Shown: piece by piece, positions 48,842 to 57,065 of the stretch | Numbering within the stretch: the first letter of the stretch is position 1 | Layout: each line of letters begins with the position of its first letter | From: Candidatus Rokuibacteriota bacterium | Lineage (GTDB): Bacteria; Methylomirabilota; Methylomirabilia; Rokubacteriales; CSP1-6 | DNA: 61,321 nucleotides | NCBI GenBank assembly: GCA_003221695.1 | Contig: QHSX01000063.1 | Coordinates: 1 to 61,321 of the forward strand | Reading direction: 5' to 3' | Made by a program: the position numbers and the translations under genes | The notes under the pieces: generated by a model | What the model was told of the DNA's origin: nothing | The model's database searches: none | The model's input: the letters and a program-made list of their open reading frames with translations, nothing else

Positions 48842-49279
48842 TCAGGTTGGGCGTTCAGAGAGCCTCTGCCAGAACGTGGGAATGTCGAGGATCGGGATCC
48901 CTCGAACCTCGCGGAGGCTCAGGAGGTCGGCGTCGGCACTGACCACGTAGTTCGCCTCGCCCGATACTGCGCATTCGAGGAACTTGTCGTCTGTGGGATC
49001 CCGGCTCATGCGAATCGCGACATCAGGACGAACGAGCGTGGCCCGACGTTGGAGTCGAACCAGCACAGCTCGAGCCTCGCGTGGCGTCACTCGGAGTTTT
49101 CGCAACACGTCCGGGCGCATGGTCACCGCGTCGACTTCGGCGAGGATCTGCTCGGAAACGAGGAGGACGAACTGGTCGGCTCGCCACGCCTCGTAGATGC
49201 GAGCCGTGAGGCTCTCGGTACGCGCGAGCGCGCCCCTCAGGAGGACCTGAGTGTCAAGAACGACTTTGGGCCCGGACAG
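48842..49279 (-). CDS. PIN-domain toxin (VapC-like ribonuclease)
   Basis: About 145 aa. The PIN core starts PKVVLDTQVLLRGAL (first acidic residue in LDT), with the middle acidic region SEQILAEVDAV and the C-terminal DPTDDKFLECAVSGEANYVV plus SADADLL. All acidic active-site positions seem present. No ATG, GTG or TTG precedes the conserved first strand; the best start is CTG at 49279, overlapping the antitoxin by 26 bp. Starting at GTG 49126 would lose the first active-site aspartate. Such toxins cleave tRNA, rRNA or mRNA. Confidence 0.82.
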   Translation of the reverse strand: MSGPKVVLDTQVLLRGALARTESLTARIYEAWRADQFVLLVSEQILAEVDAVTMRPDVLRKLRVTPREARAVLVRLQRRATLVRPDVAIRMSRDPTDDKFLECAVSGEANYVVSADADLLSLREVRGIPILDIPTFWQRLSERPT

Positions 49280-49526
49280 CGCGCACCGCTTCGTCGATGA
49301 TGACGGCGATCGCCTCGTCCCCGAGCGACGCGGCCCGCCGCCGCGCTCGCTCGATCACGGCGTCGAGCTCCTTATCGGACAGCGTCTGGAGCGAGCGGTC
49401 GATTTCCTCGAGACCAGCGCGCGTGGTCAGGAGGTCGGGCAACACCTCGTGCGCCAACTCCTGACGCTCGGTCTCAGAAAGAGCCCGGATCTCCGCGATG
49501 AGCGACTCTACCCTCTTCGTTGCCAC
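49254..49526 (-). CDS. Antitoxin partner of the PIN toxin
   Basis: A 90-aa helical, charged protein (MATKRVESLIAEIRALSETE) of the short addiction-module type that usually precedes a PIN or RelE toxin. GTG start at 49526. The overlap with the toxin frame implies coupled translation. Family assignment rests on context more than on motifs. Confidence 0.72.
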   Translation of the reverse strand: MATKRVESLIAEIRALSETERQELAHEVLPDLLTTRAGLEEIDRSLQTLSDKELDAVIERARRRAASLGDEAIAVIIDEAVRAVRAQSRS

Positions 49527-49681
49527 GGCGCCGCACCACCTCTCGACGGGGTATCTCCCCTACAATAGCATGCTGGCCACCACGAGCTGGTTGCGGCTGG
49601 GTTGCGTCCGGCGCATCGATTTGCCACGATTTGCCGAGATGCGGTTCATAAATTACGAGGATTTATCGTCCACCGGTCGGC

Positions 49682-49726
<45 letters not shown>

Positions 49727-49750
49727 TTTCTCCCCCGATAGTTACCAAGC

Positions 49751-50206
49751 GTGTGGGCGAGTGGCGCAGCGTACGAACCTTACGTAGGTCGGTGGAGCCG
49801 TCTCGTCGCTCGCGAGTTTGTCGAATGGCTCGCGATCCCGCCTGCTGCACGGTGGTTGGACGTCGGCTGCGGCACGGGTGCGCTCACTGAAACCATACTT
49901 CGCAACGCCAACCCGGCGCAGATCGACGGCATTGATCCTTCGGAGGGCTATCTGGAGCTCGCGCGGCAACAGCTTCACGATCCTCGCGTTCGCTTTGGCG
50001 TCGGCGACGCGCGCCACCTCTCTGCCGAATCGGAGCGGTACGATGCAGTCGTATCCGCGCTCGTGCGCAACCGCTGGCCCGAAAAGGCTCTGCATACGGA
50101 GGGTATCGATGGCGAACACGGCATACATGGTGGTAGAGCATTTCAAGGACAAGGACGCCGTGCCCGTCTATCGCCGTTTTCGCGAGCGCGGCCGTATGGC
50201 GCCTGA
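49751..50206 (+). pseudogene. Class I SAM methyltransferase, truncated
   Basis: From GTG 49751 the reading starts in a conserved YEPYVGRWSRLVAREFVEWL block and continues through motif I (WLDVGCGTGALTETIL), IDPSEGYLELAR and YDAVVSALV. After about residue 105 homology stops and the frame runs on as a shadow of the next gene. The final roughly 150 residues of the fold are missing. A deletion appears to have fused it to the DUF3303 gene; its start lies 24 nt beyond the island's attR, so the N terminus may also be affected. Confidence 0.78.
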
Positions 50207-50408
50207 GGGCCTCGTCTATGTCGCGAGCTGGGTCGATCACAAGCTCGAGCGTTGCTACCAGGTGATGGAAACGCACGACCGTGCACTGCTCGACGAGTGG
50301 ATGGCAAACTGGAGCGACCTGATCGATTTCGAGGTCCATCCCGTCGTCACGTCGAAGGAGGCTGCCGAGAGAGTCGGGCCGCTACTCGATGACCGACCGA
50401 AGCCATGA
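50109..50408 (+). CDS. DUF3303-type small protein
   Basis: A 99-aa protein with MANTAYMVVEHFKDKDAVPV, APEGLVYVASWVD and LDEWMANWSDLIDFEVHP, the pattern of a small ferredoxin-like-fold domain annotated DUF3303. No signal peptide. A GGAGGG Shine-Dalgarno lies 6 nt before ATG 50109, which settles the start. Function unknown. The stop overlaps the next gene (ATGA). Confidence 0.78.
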   Translation: MANTAYMVVEHFKDKDAVPVYRRFRERGRMAPEGLVYVASWVDHKLERCYQVMETHDRALLDEWMANWSDLIDFEVHPVVTSKEAAERVGPLLDDRPKP

Positions 50409-51178
50409 GGCCCATCACTCGCCTCGCGACTCGCCGGATCCTGTGGTTCGTCTTGCCGGCAGCCGTTCTGGTGTTCGCGGCTGCCTTCTTCCCGTCGATA
50501 TCCCAACGAGTGCCACGATTTGCCTTTCCGGCCTCGGCAACGGTAGGGGCCGCGCTGCTCGTTTTTTCCTGCGTTAACTCCCTCGTTCAGTTCGTGCGGC
50601 GCTACCGGAGAGAAGGGCGCCTTCGCGTCTTCCCCGTCATCGTCAATGCCATTGCAACCATTTTTCTGGTGGTCCTGCCGTTAACGCGCCTTCTGGGAGT
50701 GCTGACCGCCTCCGGAGGCGGAGCTCCGCGAACTCTCGCAGGCTTTGGTGATTGGCTGGGGGGAGAAGGGTATCCGAGGCTGAGTCCCCATCGCGGCGTC
50801 GACATCGCAGGTAGCATCGGGACGGACGTGCTCGCCGCGGCCGACGGTCGCGTCACCGTGGCGCGGGACACCCAGGACTTGTGCGGTTTGATCGTTGCCA
50901 TCGCTCACGATCCTTATGGATACCGGACGATCTATTGCCACTTCTCCGCGATCTCGGTGAAGCCGGGAGAGATGGTCAAGCGAGGCCAACGGATCGGTGC
51001 CATCGGAACAACTGGGCAGCGCGCGTGGCCCGGCTATGAGCACGTGCACCTGGAGCTGCAGAGAGGCACGGATGCCAAAGACGTCGAGGACCCTGTCCCA
51101 AGGATCGTCGGATGCTTCGATGGAACAAAGCTCTACCCGACGGACCGCCTGGTGCTGACGTATCCGGTCCGGTGCTGA
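50405..51178 (+). CDS. Membrane-anchored M23 metallopeptidase (LytM type)
   Basis: A 257-aa protein with three N-terminal transmembrane segments (about residues 12-30, 40-60, 78-98) and a periplasmic M23 domain. Zinc ligands are in HRGVDIAGS and the HVHLEL motif; [19 protein letters not shown] is also typical. It probably cleaves peptidoglycan crosslinks. It overlaps the DUF3303 stop and is likely co-transcribed. Confidence 0.88.
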   Translation: MRPITRLATRRILWFVLPAAVLVFAAAFFPSISQRVPRFAFPASATVGAALLVFSCVNSLVQFVRRYRREGRLRVFPVIVNAIATIFLVVLPLTRLLGVLTASGGGAPRTLAGFGDWLGGEGYPRLSPHRGVDIAGSIGTDVLAAADGRVTVARDTQDLCGLIVAIAHDPYGYRTIYCHFSAISVKPGEMVKRGQRIGAIGTTGQRAWPGYEHVHLELQRGTDAKDVEDPVPRIVGCFDGTKLYPTDRLVLTYPVRC

Positions 51179-51242
51179 GAATTCGCCAGCGAATGCGGAG
51201 ACGATGTCGTGCGGACGGCCGTCGCCGCAAGCGGAGGCCGCT

Positions 51243-51607
51243 ATGCCCTACGCCCCGATCAGCTTCGCCGCAAAATTCGCCAGGTTCAGTGAGCACTGGT
51301 CACCGAGGATCATCGCTCAAATGAACGACTACCATTTCAAGCTCGCAAAGATCCAGGGGAGTTTGTCTGGCACTCTCACGCCGACACCGACGAGGTCTTC
51401 ATTGTCCTGGACGGGCAAATGACGATTGATTTCCGCGATGGAAAGGTCGCTTTGCAGTCAGGAGAAATGTTCGTGATTCCGAAGGGCGTGGAGCACAGGC
51501 CGTTCGCCGATCGGGAGTGCAAGATCATGCTGGTTGAAAAGGCCGGCACGCTCAATACCGGCGACGTGCAGAGCGGTCTCACCGCGAAGGACGGCGTGTG
51601 GGTGTGA
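51243..51607 (+). pseudogene. Cupin-domain protein, frameshifted
   Basis: Frame A from ATG 51243 encodes [20 protein letters not shown] to KIQG. Frame B continues [20 protein letters not shown] with the cupin metal-binding HxH(x)4E-like motif, then [14 protein letters not shown]. The switch falls at the G run 51356-51359, where one extra G would restore a single about 121-aa small cupin. Either a real mutation or a homopolymer error. Confidence 0.82.
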
Positions 51608-51875
51608 TACCCGATCGCATCCCTGATCTCACCTCCGGCAATCGCATGTGTCCGTCGCCTGACACGGCGCGTTCGACCTCGTAACGCCCCCACTGCGTTC
51701 GTAGTGCGGGGTTCGCCTGACGTTCGGCCAGTAAGTGCGCAGGGCTCTTGCTTCGGCAGGCACATTGCGAGAGTTGGGACGGGCACCGGGCTGGCGCCCG
51801 TCAGCGGACAGGACGGGGGAGGCGATGAGCCATCGAAGTCACGGGCCGCGGAGGCCCAGAAACGGAGGATGAAGC
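51608..51875. other. Non-coding gap with two GC hairpins
   Basis: No gene is recognised. 51687-51711 can form a hairpin around GTTCGT, possibly stopping transcription after the cupin but with no U tract. 51778-51784 pairs perfectly with 51796-51802 (GACGGGC/GCCCGTC). A GGAGG Shine-Dalgarno stands before the next gene. No known riboswitch signature was recognised. Confidence 0.4.
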
Positions 51876-53579
51876 GTGTCGCGTGCAGATCGCAAGGACA
51901 AGTCTCGGGGAGGCGGGGCCGTTGTCGGTCTCGCATTCGTCGCCCTTGGGCTGCTGGGAGCCGTGCCAGCGCTCGCGGCGCGGACCGACAGCGCCGTGCA
52001 TGCCCCGCCAGCGACGGGCCAATTCGCGTACAACGCGTTCGTGCCCGCGCGCGCGCCAGGCTTCAGCTACGTCGACCCGGTGTTCCACGAGACGGTGCGA
52101 CGGCTCACCACCGACCACGCGCATGACGACATCTACGCTCGTAACATGTGGTGGTCTGCCGACGAGACGCGGTATCTCCATCGCACGTCGAATCCGGATT
52201 TCTGGGACGTGATCGATGTCGCAACGGGGACCGTGACGCACACCGGGATTCCAAACGGTGGTGGGTTCGCGGCAGACGGGGGCTTCGATCCCGTCGATCC
52301 CAACGTCCTTTACTATCTCACGGGCACAGATGTCCACCAGGTCACGCTCAATCCGGACGGCACCTTTACGGACGCAATTTATTTCACCCCACCCGGCGGC
52401 GCCCCCCTCGGTGACCTCGGCGGCAAGATGAACTGGCTCGACGCCAGCGGGCGCTACATGCTCGTCCGATACGGCGCGGAGCCCTCTGTCCATCTCTATG
52501 ACCGGACGAATTTCAGCGCCGGTCCTTATGCGAATCCCATAGACGCGACCAGGTCCGTTGGTTTTGGCCTTGGCCTGTCCCCCGACGGTCAATTCGTGGT
52601 GGGCTACGACGGACGAGCCGTCGGGTATGGCGGCATGGGCCAGGGGCTGAGCTGGCGGATCGACCACGTCAACCGGGCGCTGCCCGTCACACCGAACTAT
52701 TTTTGGGGCCTGTGTGGGAACCACGGCGCATTTGTCTCGGCCTCGGACGGGCGAAATTATATGGCCGTCTCGGACTGCTTCAGTGGCACACAACTCTGGC
52801 GTGTGGACATCACGAACGCTGTCGGAGATCAGAGCCCCGGCACAGGGCCCGATGTCGATGCCCAGCACGCGATGCCGAACAACAAGCTTCTTGCATCCTG
52901 GCCGACTCCGGGAGAGGGAGCGGGCCACGTGTCGGCAGTCGCGGCGGGACCGCTTCGCGACTGGGTCTTCTACGCGACGGAAGACAGAGACGACACCTTC
53001 GACGGCGGAACGGGCGACAACACCGGCCGGATCACGCCCTGGCACGCCTACCGCCAGGAGATCATGGCGATCAACGTCATGACGGGCGAGATCCGGCGTC
53101 TCGCGCACCATCGGTCGCGGCTCGACGACGACTACTACAGCCAGCCTCACGTGTCGGCCTCCTGGAAAGGGGCAGTGGTCGGCTTCTCCTCGAACTTCAA
53201 CCAGCCCGGAACCCAAGGCGAGCCTCCGGTCACTGACGTCTACGCGATTCCGTTCGTGTTCCCCGCGCCGTCGCTGAGCTCATTGTCACCCGTCAACGTC
53301 GGTGGCGGCCCCGACGGCTTCGTCTTGACGGTGAGCGGAAGGAATTTCGTTTCGAATTCGATCGTCCAGTGGAACGGCACGAATCGGACGACCTCGTTCG
53401 TCAGCAGCACAGAATTGCAGGCAACAATTCCGGCCGCCGATATCGCGACGCCAGGCACGGCCGAGGTGACGGTGATCAATCCAGCGCCCGGCGGCGGGAC
53501 ATCGAATGCCCTGACGTTCACGATTCAGTCGGTGTTGTCCCGCCACGTTGTTCCCCGGATCTTGTGGCCATCGACCTGA
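51876..53579 (+). CDS. Secreted propeller-like protein with C-terminal IPT/TIG domain
   Basis: A 567-aa protein with a GTG start and GGAGG Shine-Dalgarno. Signal peptide about residues 15-35 (VGLAFVALGLLGAVPALAAR). Residues 45-460 look like WD40/TolB-type blades (YARNMWWSADETRYLHRTSN, VTPNYFWGLCGNHGAFVSAS). Residues 465-555 form an IPT/TIG immunoglobulin-like domain (PSLSSLSPVNVGGGPDGFVL). Probably extracellular binding. No catalytic residues are evident. Confidence 0.8.
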   Translation: MSRADRKDKSRGGGAVVGLAFVALGLLGAVPALAARTDSAVHAPPATGQFAYNAFVPARAPGFSYVDPVFHETVRRLTTDHAHDDIYARNMWWSADETRYLHRTSNPDFWDVIDVATGTVTHTGIPNGGGFAADGGFDPVDPNVLYYLTGTDVHQVTLNPDGTFTDAIYFTPPGGAPLGDLGGKMNWLDASGRYMLVRYGAEPSVHLYDRTNFSAGPYANPIDATRSVGFGLGLSPDGQFVVGYDGRAVGYGGMGQGLSWRIDHVNRALPVTPNYFWGLCGNHGAFVSASDGRNYMAVSDCFSGTQLWRVDITNAVGDQSPGTGPDVDAQHAMPNNKLLASWPTPGEGAGHVSAVAAGPLRDWVFYATEDRDDTFDGGTGDNTGRITPWHAYRQEIMAINVMTGEIRRLAHHRSRLDDDYYSQPHVSASWKGAVVGFSSNFNQPGTQGEPPVTDVYAIPFVFPAPSLSSLSPVNVGGGPDGFVLTVSGRNFVSNSIVQWNGTNRTTSFVSSTELQATIPAADIATPGTAEVTVINPAPGGGTSNALTFTIQSVLSRHVVPRILWPST

Positions 53580-53695
53580 GCCATGTGCTACAGTCCCCCT
53601 GCCAGCCACTGCGGCCCCGAGGGTTGACGCGGGCATGTGCGTCGAGACCCGGTGACGAGGCGTGACCCCACTCTCCTTCACCCAAGAGAGCTGCC

Positions 53696-53905
53696 ATGGA
53701 GCCTATTCAAGATCGACTCACCTTCTTGCTCCGAGCGTACCGTACGGTCCGCTTCTGTGACGCCTGTCTGGCGCTGAAGATGGGCGCCTTTCCCCGAGAG
53801 GTGCGAGAAGCCGTGGTCCTGATCGGGGACGGATTTCAAATCGCTTCGGGAAAGTGTTCTGAATGTCTGCAGGAGAAGACGGTCGTCCGGGCCGTTGCCG
53901 CCTGA
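53696..53905 (+). CDS. Small CxxC/CxxC zinc-ribbon-like protein
   Basis: A 69-aa protein with RFCDACLALKMG near the start and GKCSECLQEKTVV near the end, forming a likely four-cysteine zinc site. Function unknown. It precedes the ELWxxDGT genes on the same strand but is separated from them by a 320-nt region with its own promoter. Confidence 0.65.
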   Translation: MEPIQDRLTFLLRAYRTVRFCDACLALKMGAFPREVREAVVLIGDGFQIASGKCSECLQEKTVVRAVAA

Positions 53906-54228
53906 CCCCGATTCGTCGCTCACAACCCCCTTGAAGACCCTCCCAAGCAGGCGTAGAATCCGGCCGGGCTGGACGCCCACGCATTAAGCAGGCTAGCTTC
54001 GACTAGCTTCTCCTGCATGAGGAGCGGGATGCTCGCAGGAGCGCGGTCAGCGTCCGGCCCGCTCTCTCTCCTTGATCTTGCCCCCGACGAACCGTCACTT
54101 ATGGGTTCGTTCGCCCTCGATTTCAGGGCCTTTCCTTTCGGAAGCTCGGGCGTTCACCCGGTTCAAGTCCCCTCCGCGCGTCAGTAGAGTTCGGACGTCC
54201 CATCCTGGTTTCCCCGTAGGAGGCAGGG
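53906..54228 (+). promoter_or_regulatory. Promoter and long leader of the ELWxxDGT operon
   Basis: TTGAAG (53931-53936), 17-bp spacer and TAGAAT (53954-53959) form a good sigma-70-type promoter on the plus strand. It would give a 5' leader of about 260 nt before ATG 54229, rich in short hairpins (for example GCTAGCTTCGACTAGC near 53993). No known riboswitch class was recognised. AGGAGG lies 7 nt before the start codon. Confidence 0.55.
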
Positions 54229-57039
54229 ATGATCCCTTTGGTGGCGCTCGTCCTCACGCTCGTCACGACGGTTTCCGTCGCCCTCGCCCAGCAAGGCAGG
54301 CCCGACACGCAGGCTTTCCTCGTCAAAGACATCAATGACACCTTCGACACCGCCGCCGGCTCCTCGCCGGGCCCATTCGTAGAGGCCGGCGGCGCCGTCT
54401 TCTTCATCGCCGATGACGGGACCAGCCCCGCGCTGTGGCGGACCGACGGGACGCCGGCCGGCACCGTGATGGTCAAGGCCGTGGGCGGCCGTACCCACAG
54501 CCTCTTCAACTTCAACGGCACGCCCTACTTCGTCTCCCAGTTTTCCCCATTCTCCCAGGACACGAGCGACAAGCTCTGGAAGAGCGACGGGACGGCCGAA
54601 GGCACCGTGCTCGTGGCGGGAGACAGCGGCTCGCAGCCCCCTCGGCCCACATTCTTCAGCGGGTTCACGGTCGTGAATGACACGATATTCTTCGTCAGCA
54701 AGTTCGACATTCAGTGGAGTCTCTGGAAGAGCGACGGGACACCCGCGGGGACCGTGAGGATCCGGACCTGGTGTTGCTGGTCCCCCTCCAACCTTACCGC
54801 CGTCGGCGGCACGCTCTTCTTCACCCAACTTCGCCCCGACATCGGCGTCGGCATCGAGCTCTGGAAGAGCGACGGGACGACCGAGGGGACCGTGCTGGTC
54901 AAGGACATCAATCCTGGGGCCGGCTCCTCCGGTCCCTCGAATCTCACCGACGTCAACGGCACCCTCTTCTTCAGGGCGTTCCGCCCCGACACCGGCACCG
55001 AGCTCTGGAAGAGCGACGGGACGGCTGAGGGCACCGTGCTCGTCAAGGACATCAATCCCGGGGCCGCCTCCTCCGGCCCCTCTAACCTGACCAACGTCAA
55101 CGGCACGCTCTTCTTCACGGCGTTCCGCCCCGACACCGGCTACGAGCTGTGGAAGAGCGACGGGACCGAGCAGGGCACCGTGCTCGTCAAGGACATCGAG
55201 CCCGGGGCGGGCTCCTCCTCCCCCGGCAACCTCGCCAACGTCAAGGGGACCCTGATGTTCTCGGCCCTCCAGGCGGGCACGGGCAGAGAGCTCTGGCGGA
55301 GCGACGGGACGCCCGACGGCACCGTGCTGGTCAAGGACATCGTGTCGGGGAACAGCTCGTCGTCGCCAGCCGCCCTCACCGCTGTCGGTGGCACGCTCTT
55401 CTTCACGGCCTCTGACTCCGGCACTGGCACCGAGCTCTGGAAGAGCGACGGGACGGAGGCCGGTACCGTGCTCGTCAGGGACATCCACCCGGGCCCCGGC
55501 GACTCCAACCCCACCACCCTCACCAGCGGCATGGGCAAGCTCTTTTTCTCGGCATCGCCGCCGAGCACCGGCAGCGAGCCGTGGACCAGCGACGGGACAG
55601 AGGCCGGCACCGTGCTCCTCAAAGACATCAACCCCGGGGCAGGGTCGTCGTACCCGAGCGGCCTGGTCCGGGTCAACAAGACCTTGTTCTTCACAGCCTC
55701 TCGCCCCGACACCGGCCGCGAGTTGTGGAAGAGCGACGGGACCGAGGCCGGCACCGTCCTCGTCAAGGACATCGTCCCGGGGCCGGGGTCCGGCGCGGGG
55801 TCCGGCCCTGGATTTCTCACCGCGGTCAACGGCACCCTCTTCTTCACGGTCTATCACTACTCAGGTGACGTGCTGTGGAAGAGCGACGGGACCGAGGCCG
55901 GCACCGTCCTCGTCAAGGACATCTACCAGGGGGGGCCGCAAGGGTCCTGGATCAGCAATCTCACCGCGGTCAACGGCACCCTCTTCTTCACCGACTTCCA
56001 CCGGGACACCGGCTGGGAGGTGTGGAAGAGCGACGGGACCGACGCCGGCACCGCGCCCCTCAAGGACATCGTCCCGGGGCCCGGCTCGTCCTACCCCGGA
56101 AATCTCATCGAGGTCAACGGCACCCTCTTCTTCAGCGCGTTCCACCCGGACACCGGCAGCGAGCTCTGGAAGAGCGACGGGACCGAGGCCGGCACGGTCC
56201 TGGTCAGGGACATCAATCCCGGACCCGCCGGATCCGGCCCCTACAACCTCACCAATGTCAACGGCACCCTCTTCTTCACCGCCTTTCGTCCCGAGACCGG
56301 CTACGAGTTGTGGAAGAGCGACGGGACCGAGCAGGGCACCGTGCTCGTCAAGGACGTCACTCCGGGGCCGGACTCGTCCGGCGCGACGCCGCTCATCGGT
56401 GTCAACGGTGTCCTCTTCTTCAGAACCTCGAACCCGCTGGGGCTGTGGAGGACCGATGGCACCGAGGCAGGCACGGCACTGATCCGGGAGGGCATCTTTC
56501 CCCTAGGGCCCTCCTACCCGAACCGCTGTGGGGGTGGCCTCGCCGCGGTGAATAACCTTCTGGTGTTCGTCGTGCAACGTGGCGCGTGCGAGCTGTGGAG
56601 GAGCGACGGCGTCACGGCGGACTTCCTCATCGAGCTTCCTGGGGCCGGGAACGCCCTCAGGATGGTGAGCGGCCTCGTGCTGTTCAGCGTGTACGACAGC
56701 GCCCATGGCCGCGAGCTGTGGGCGACCGACGGCACGAGCGTGGGCATGGTCCAGGATATCGCCCCCGGCCCGGCCTGGTCCTCGCCGAGCTCCTTTACCC
56801 CGGTCGGGCCTCTCGTGTTCTTCCAGGCGAACGACCACGTCACGGGCGCCGAGCTGTGGGCGATGTCGAAATCGGCCATTCACCGGACGCTGAACCTGCC
56901 CGAGCCCAGCCCCGATGTCGCCGCCCAGGAAGGACCGTCACCCAAACGGCGCGAGCCCGCCAACGAATCCCGGGCGTTTCTGCCGGCCTTCGAGGACGAC
57001 CCTGACGAGCTCGTCGCGTCCGAGCGCGAGACTCCCTGA
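54229..57039 (+). CDS. Exported ELWxxDGT-repeat protein 1
   Basis: A 936-aa protein with signal peptide residues 1-20 (MIPLVALVLTLVTTVSVALA). The rest is about 17 repeats of roughly 47-50 residues, each with ELWKSDGTxxGTVLVKDI, GSSxPxNLT and NGTLFFTA. This is the ELWxxDGT repeat family, probably beta-propeller or beta-helical and cell-surface or secreted. The last repeat degenerates (ELWAMSKSAIH). A 50-residue charged tail absent from protein 2 follows (SPDVAAQEGPSPKRREPANE). Function unknown. Confidence 0.88.
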   Translation: MIPLVALVLTLVTTVSVALAQQGRPDTQAFLVKDINDTFDTAAGSSPGPFVEAGGAVFFIADDGTSPALWRTDGTPAGTVMVKAVGGRTHSLFNFNGTPYFVSQFSPFSQDTSDKLWKSDGTAEGTVLVAGDSGSQPPRPTFFSGFTVVNDTIFFVSKFDIQWSLWKSDGTPAGTVRIRTWCCWSPSNLTAVGGTLFFTQLRPDIGVGIELWKSDGTTEGTVLVKDINPGAGSSGPSNLTDVNGTLFFRAFRPDTGTELWKSDGTAEGTVLVKDINPGAASSGPSNLTNVNGTLFFTAFRPDTGYELWKSDGTEQGTVLVKDIEPGAGSSSPGNLANVKGTLMFSALQAGTGRELWRSDGTPDGTVLVKDIVSGNSSSSPAALTAVGGTLFFTASDSGTGTELWKSDGTEAGTVLVRDIHPGPGDSNPTTLTSGMGKLFFSASPPSTGSEPWTSDGTEAGTVLLKDINPGAGSSYPSGLVRVNKTLFFTASRPDTGRELWKSDGTEAGTVLVKDIVPGPGSGAGSGPGFLTAVNGTLFFTVYHYSGDVLWKSDGTEAGTVLVKDIYQGGPQGSWISNLTAVNGTLFFTDFHRDTGWEVWKSDGTDAGTAPLKDIVPGPGSSYPGNLIEVNGTLFFSAFHPDTGSELWKSDGTEAGTVLVRDINPGPAGSGPYNLTNVNGTLFFTAFRPETGYELWKSDGTEQGTVLVKDVTPGPDSSGATPLIGVNGVLFFRTSNPLGLWRTDGTEAGTALIREGIFPLGPSYPNRCGGGLAAVNNLLVFVVQRGACELWRSDGVTADFLIELPGAGNALRMVSGLVLFSVYDSAHGRELWATDGTSVGMVQDIAPGPAWSSPSSFTPVGPLVFFQANDHVTGAELWAMSKSAIHRTLNLPEPSPDVAAQEGPSPKRREPANESRAFLPAFEDDPDELVASERETP

Positions 57040-57065
57040 TGGACGTCCACAAGGGAGGACCAGCG

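Noticed and set aside
51608-51875. A riboswitch upstream of the propeller protein
   Set aside because: Two hairpins can be drawn, but no conserved core of TPP, cobalamin, c-di-GMP, SAM or glycine classes was found, so only a generic gap is reported.
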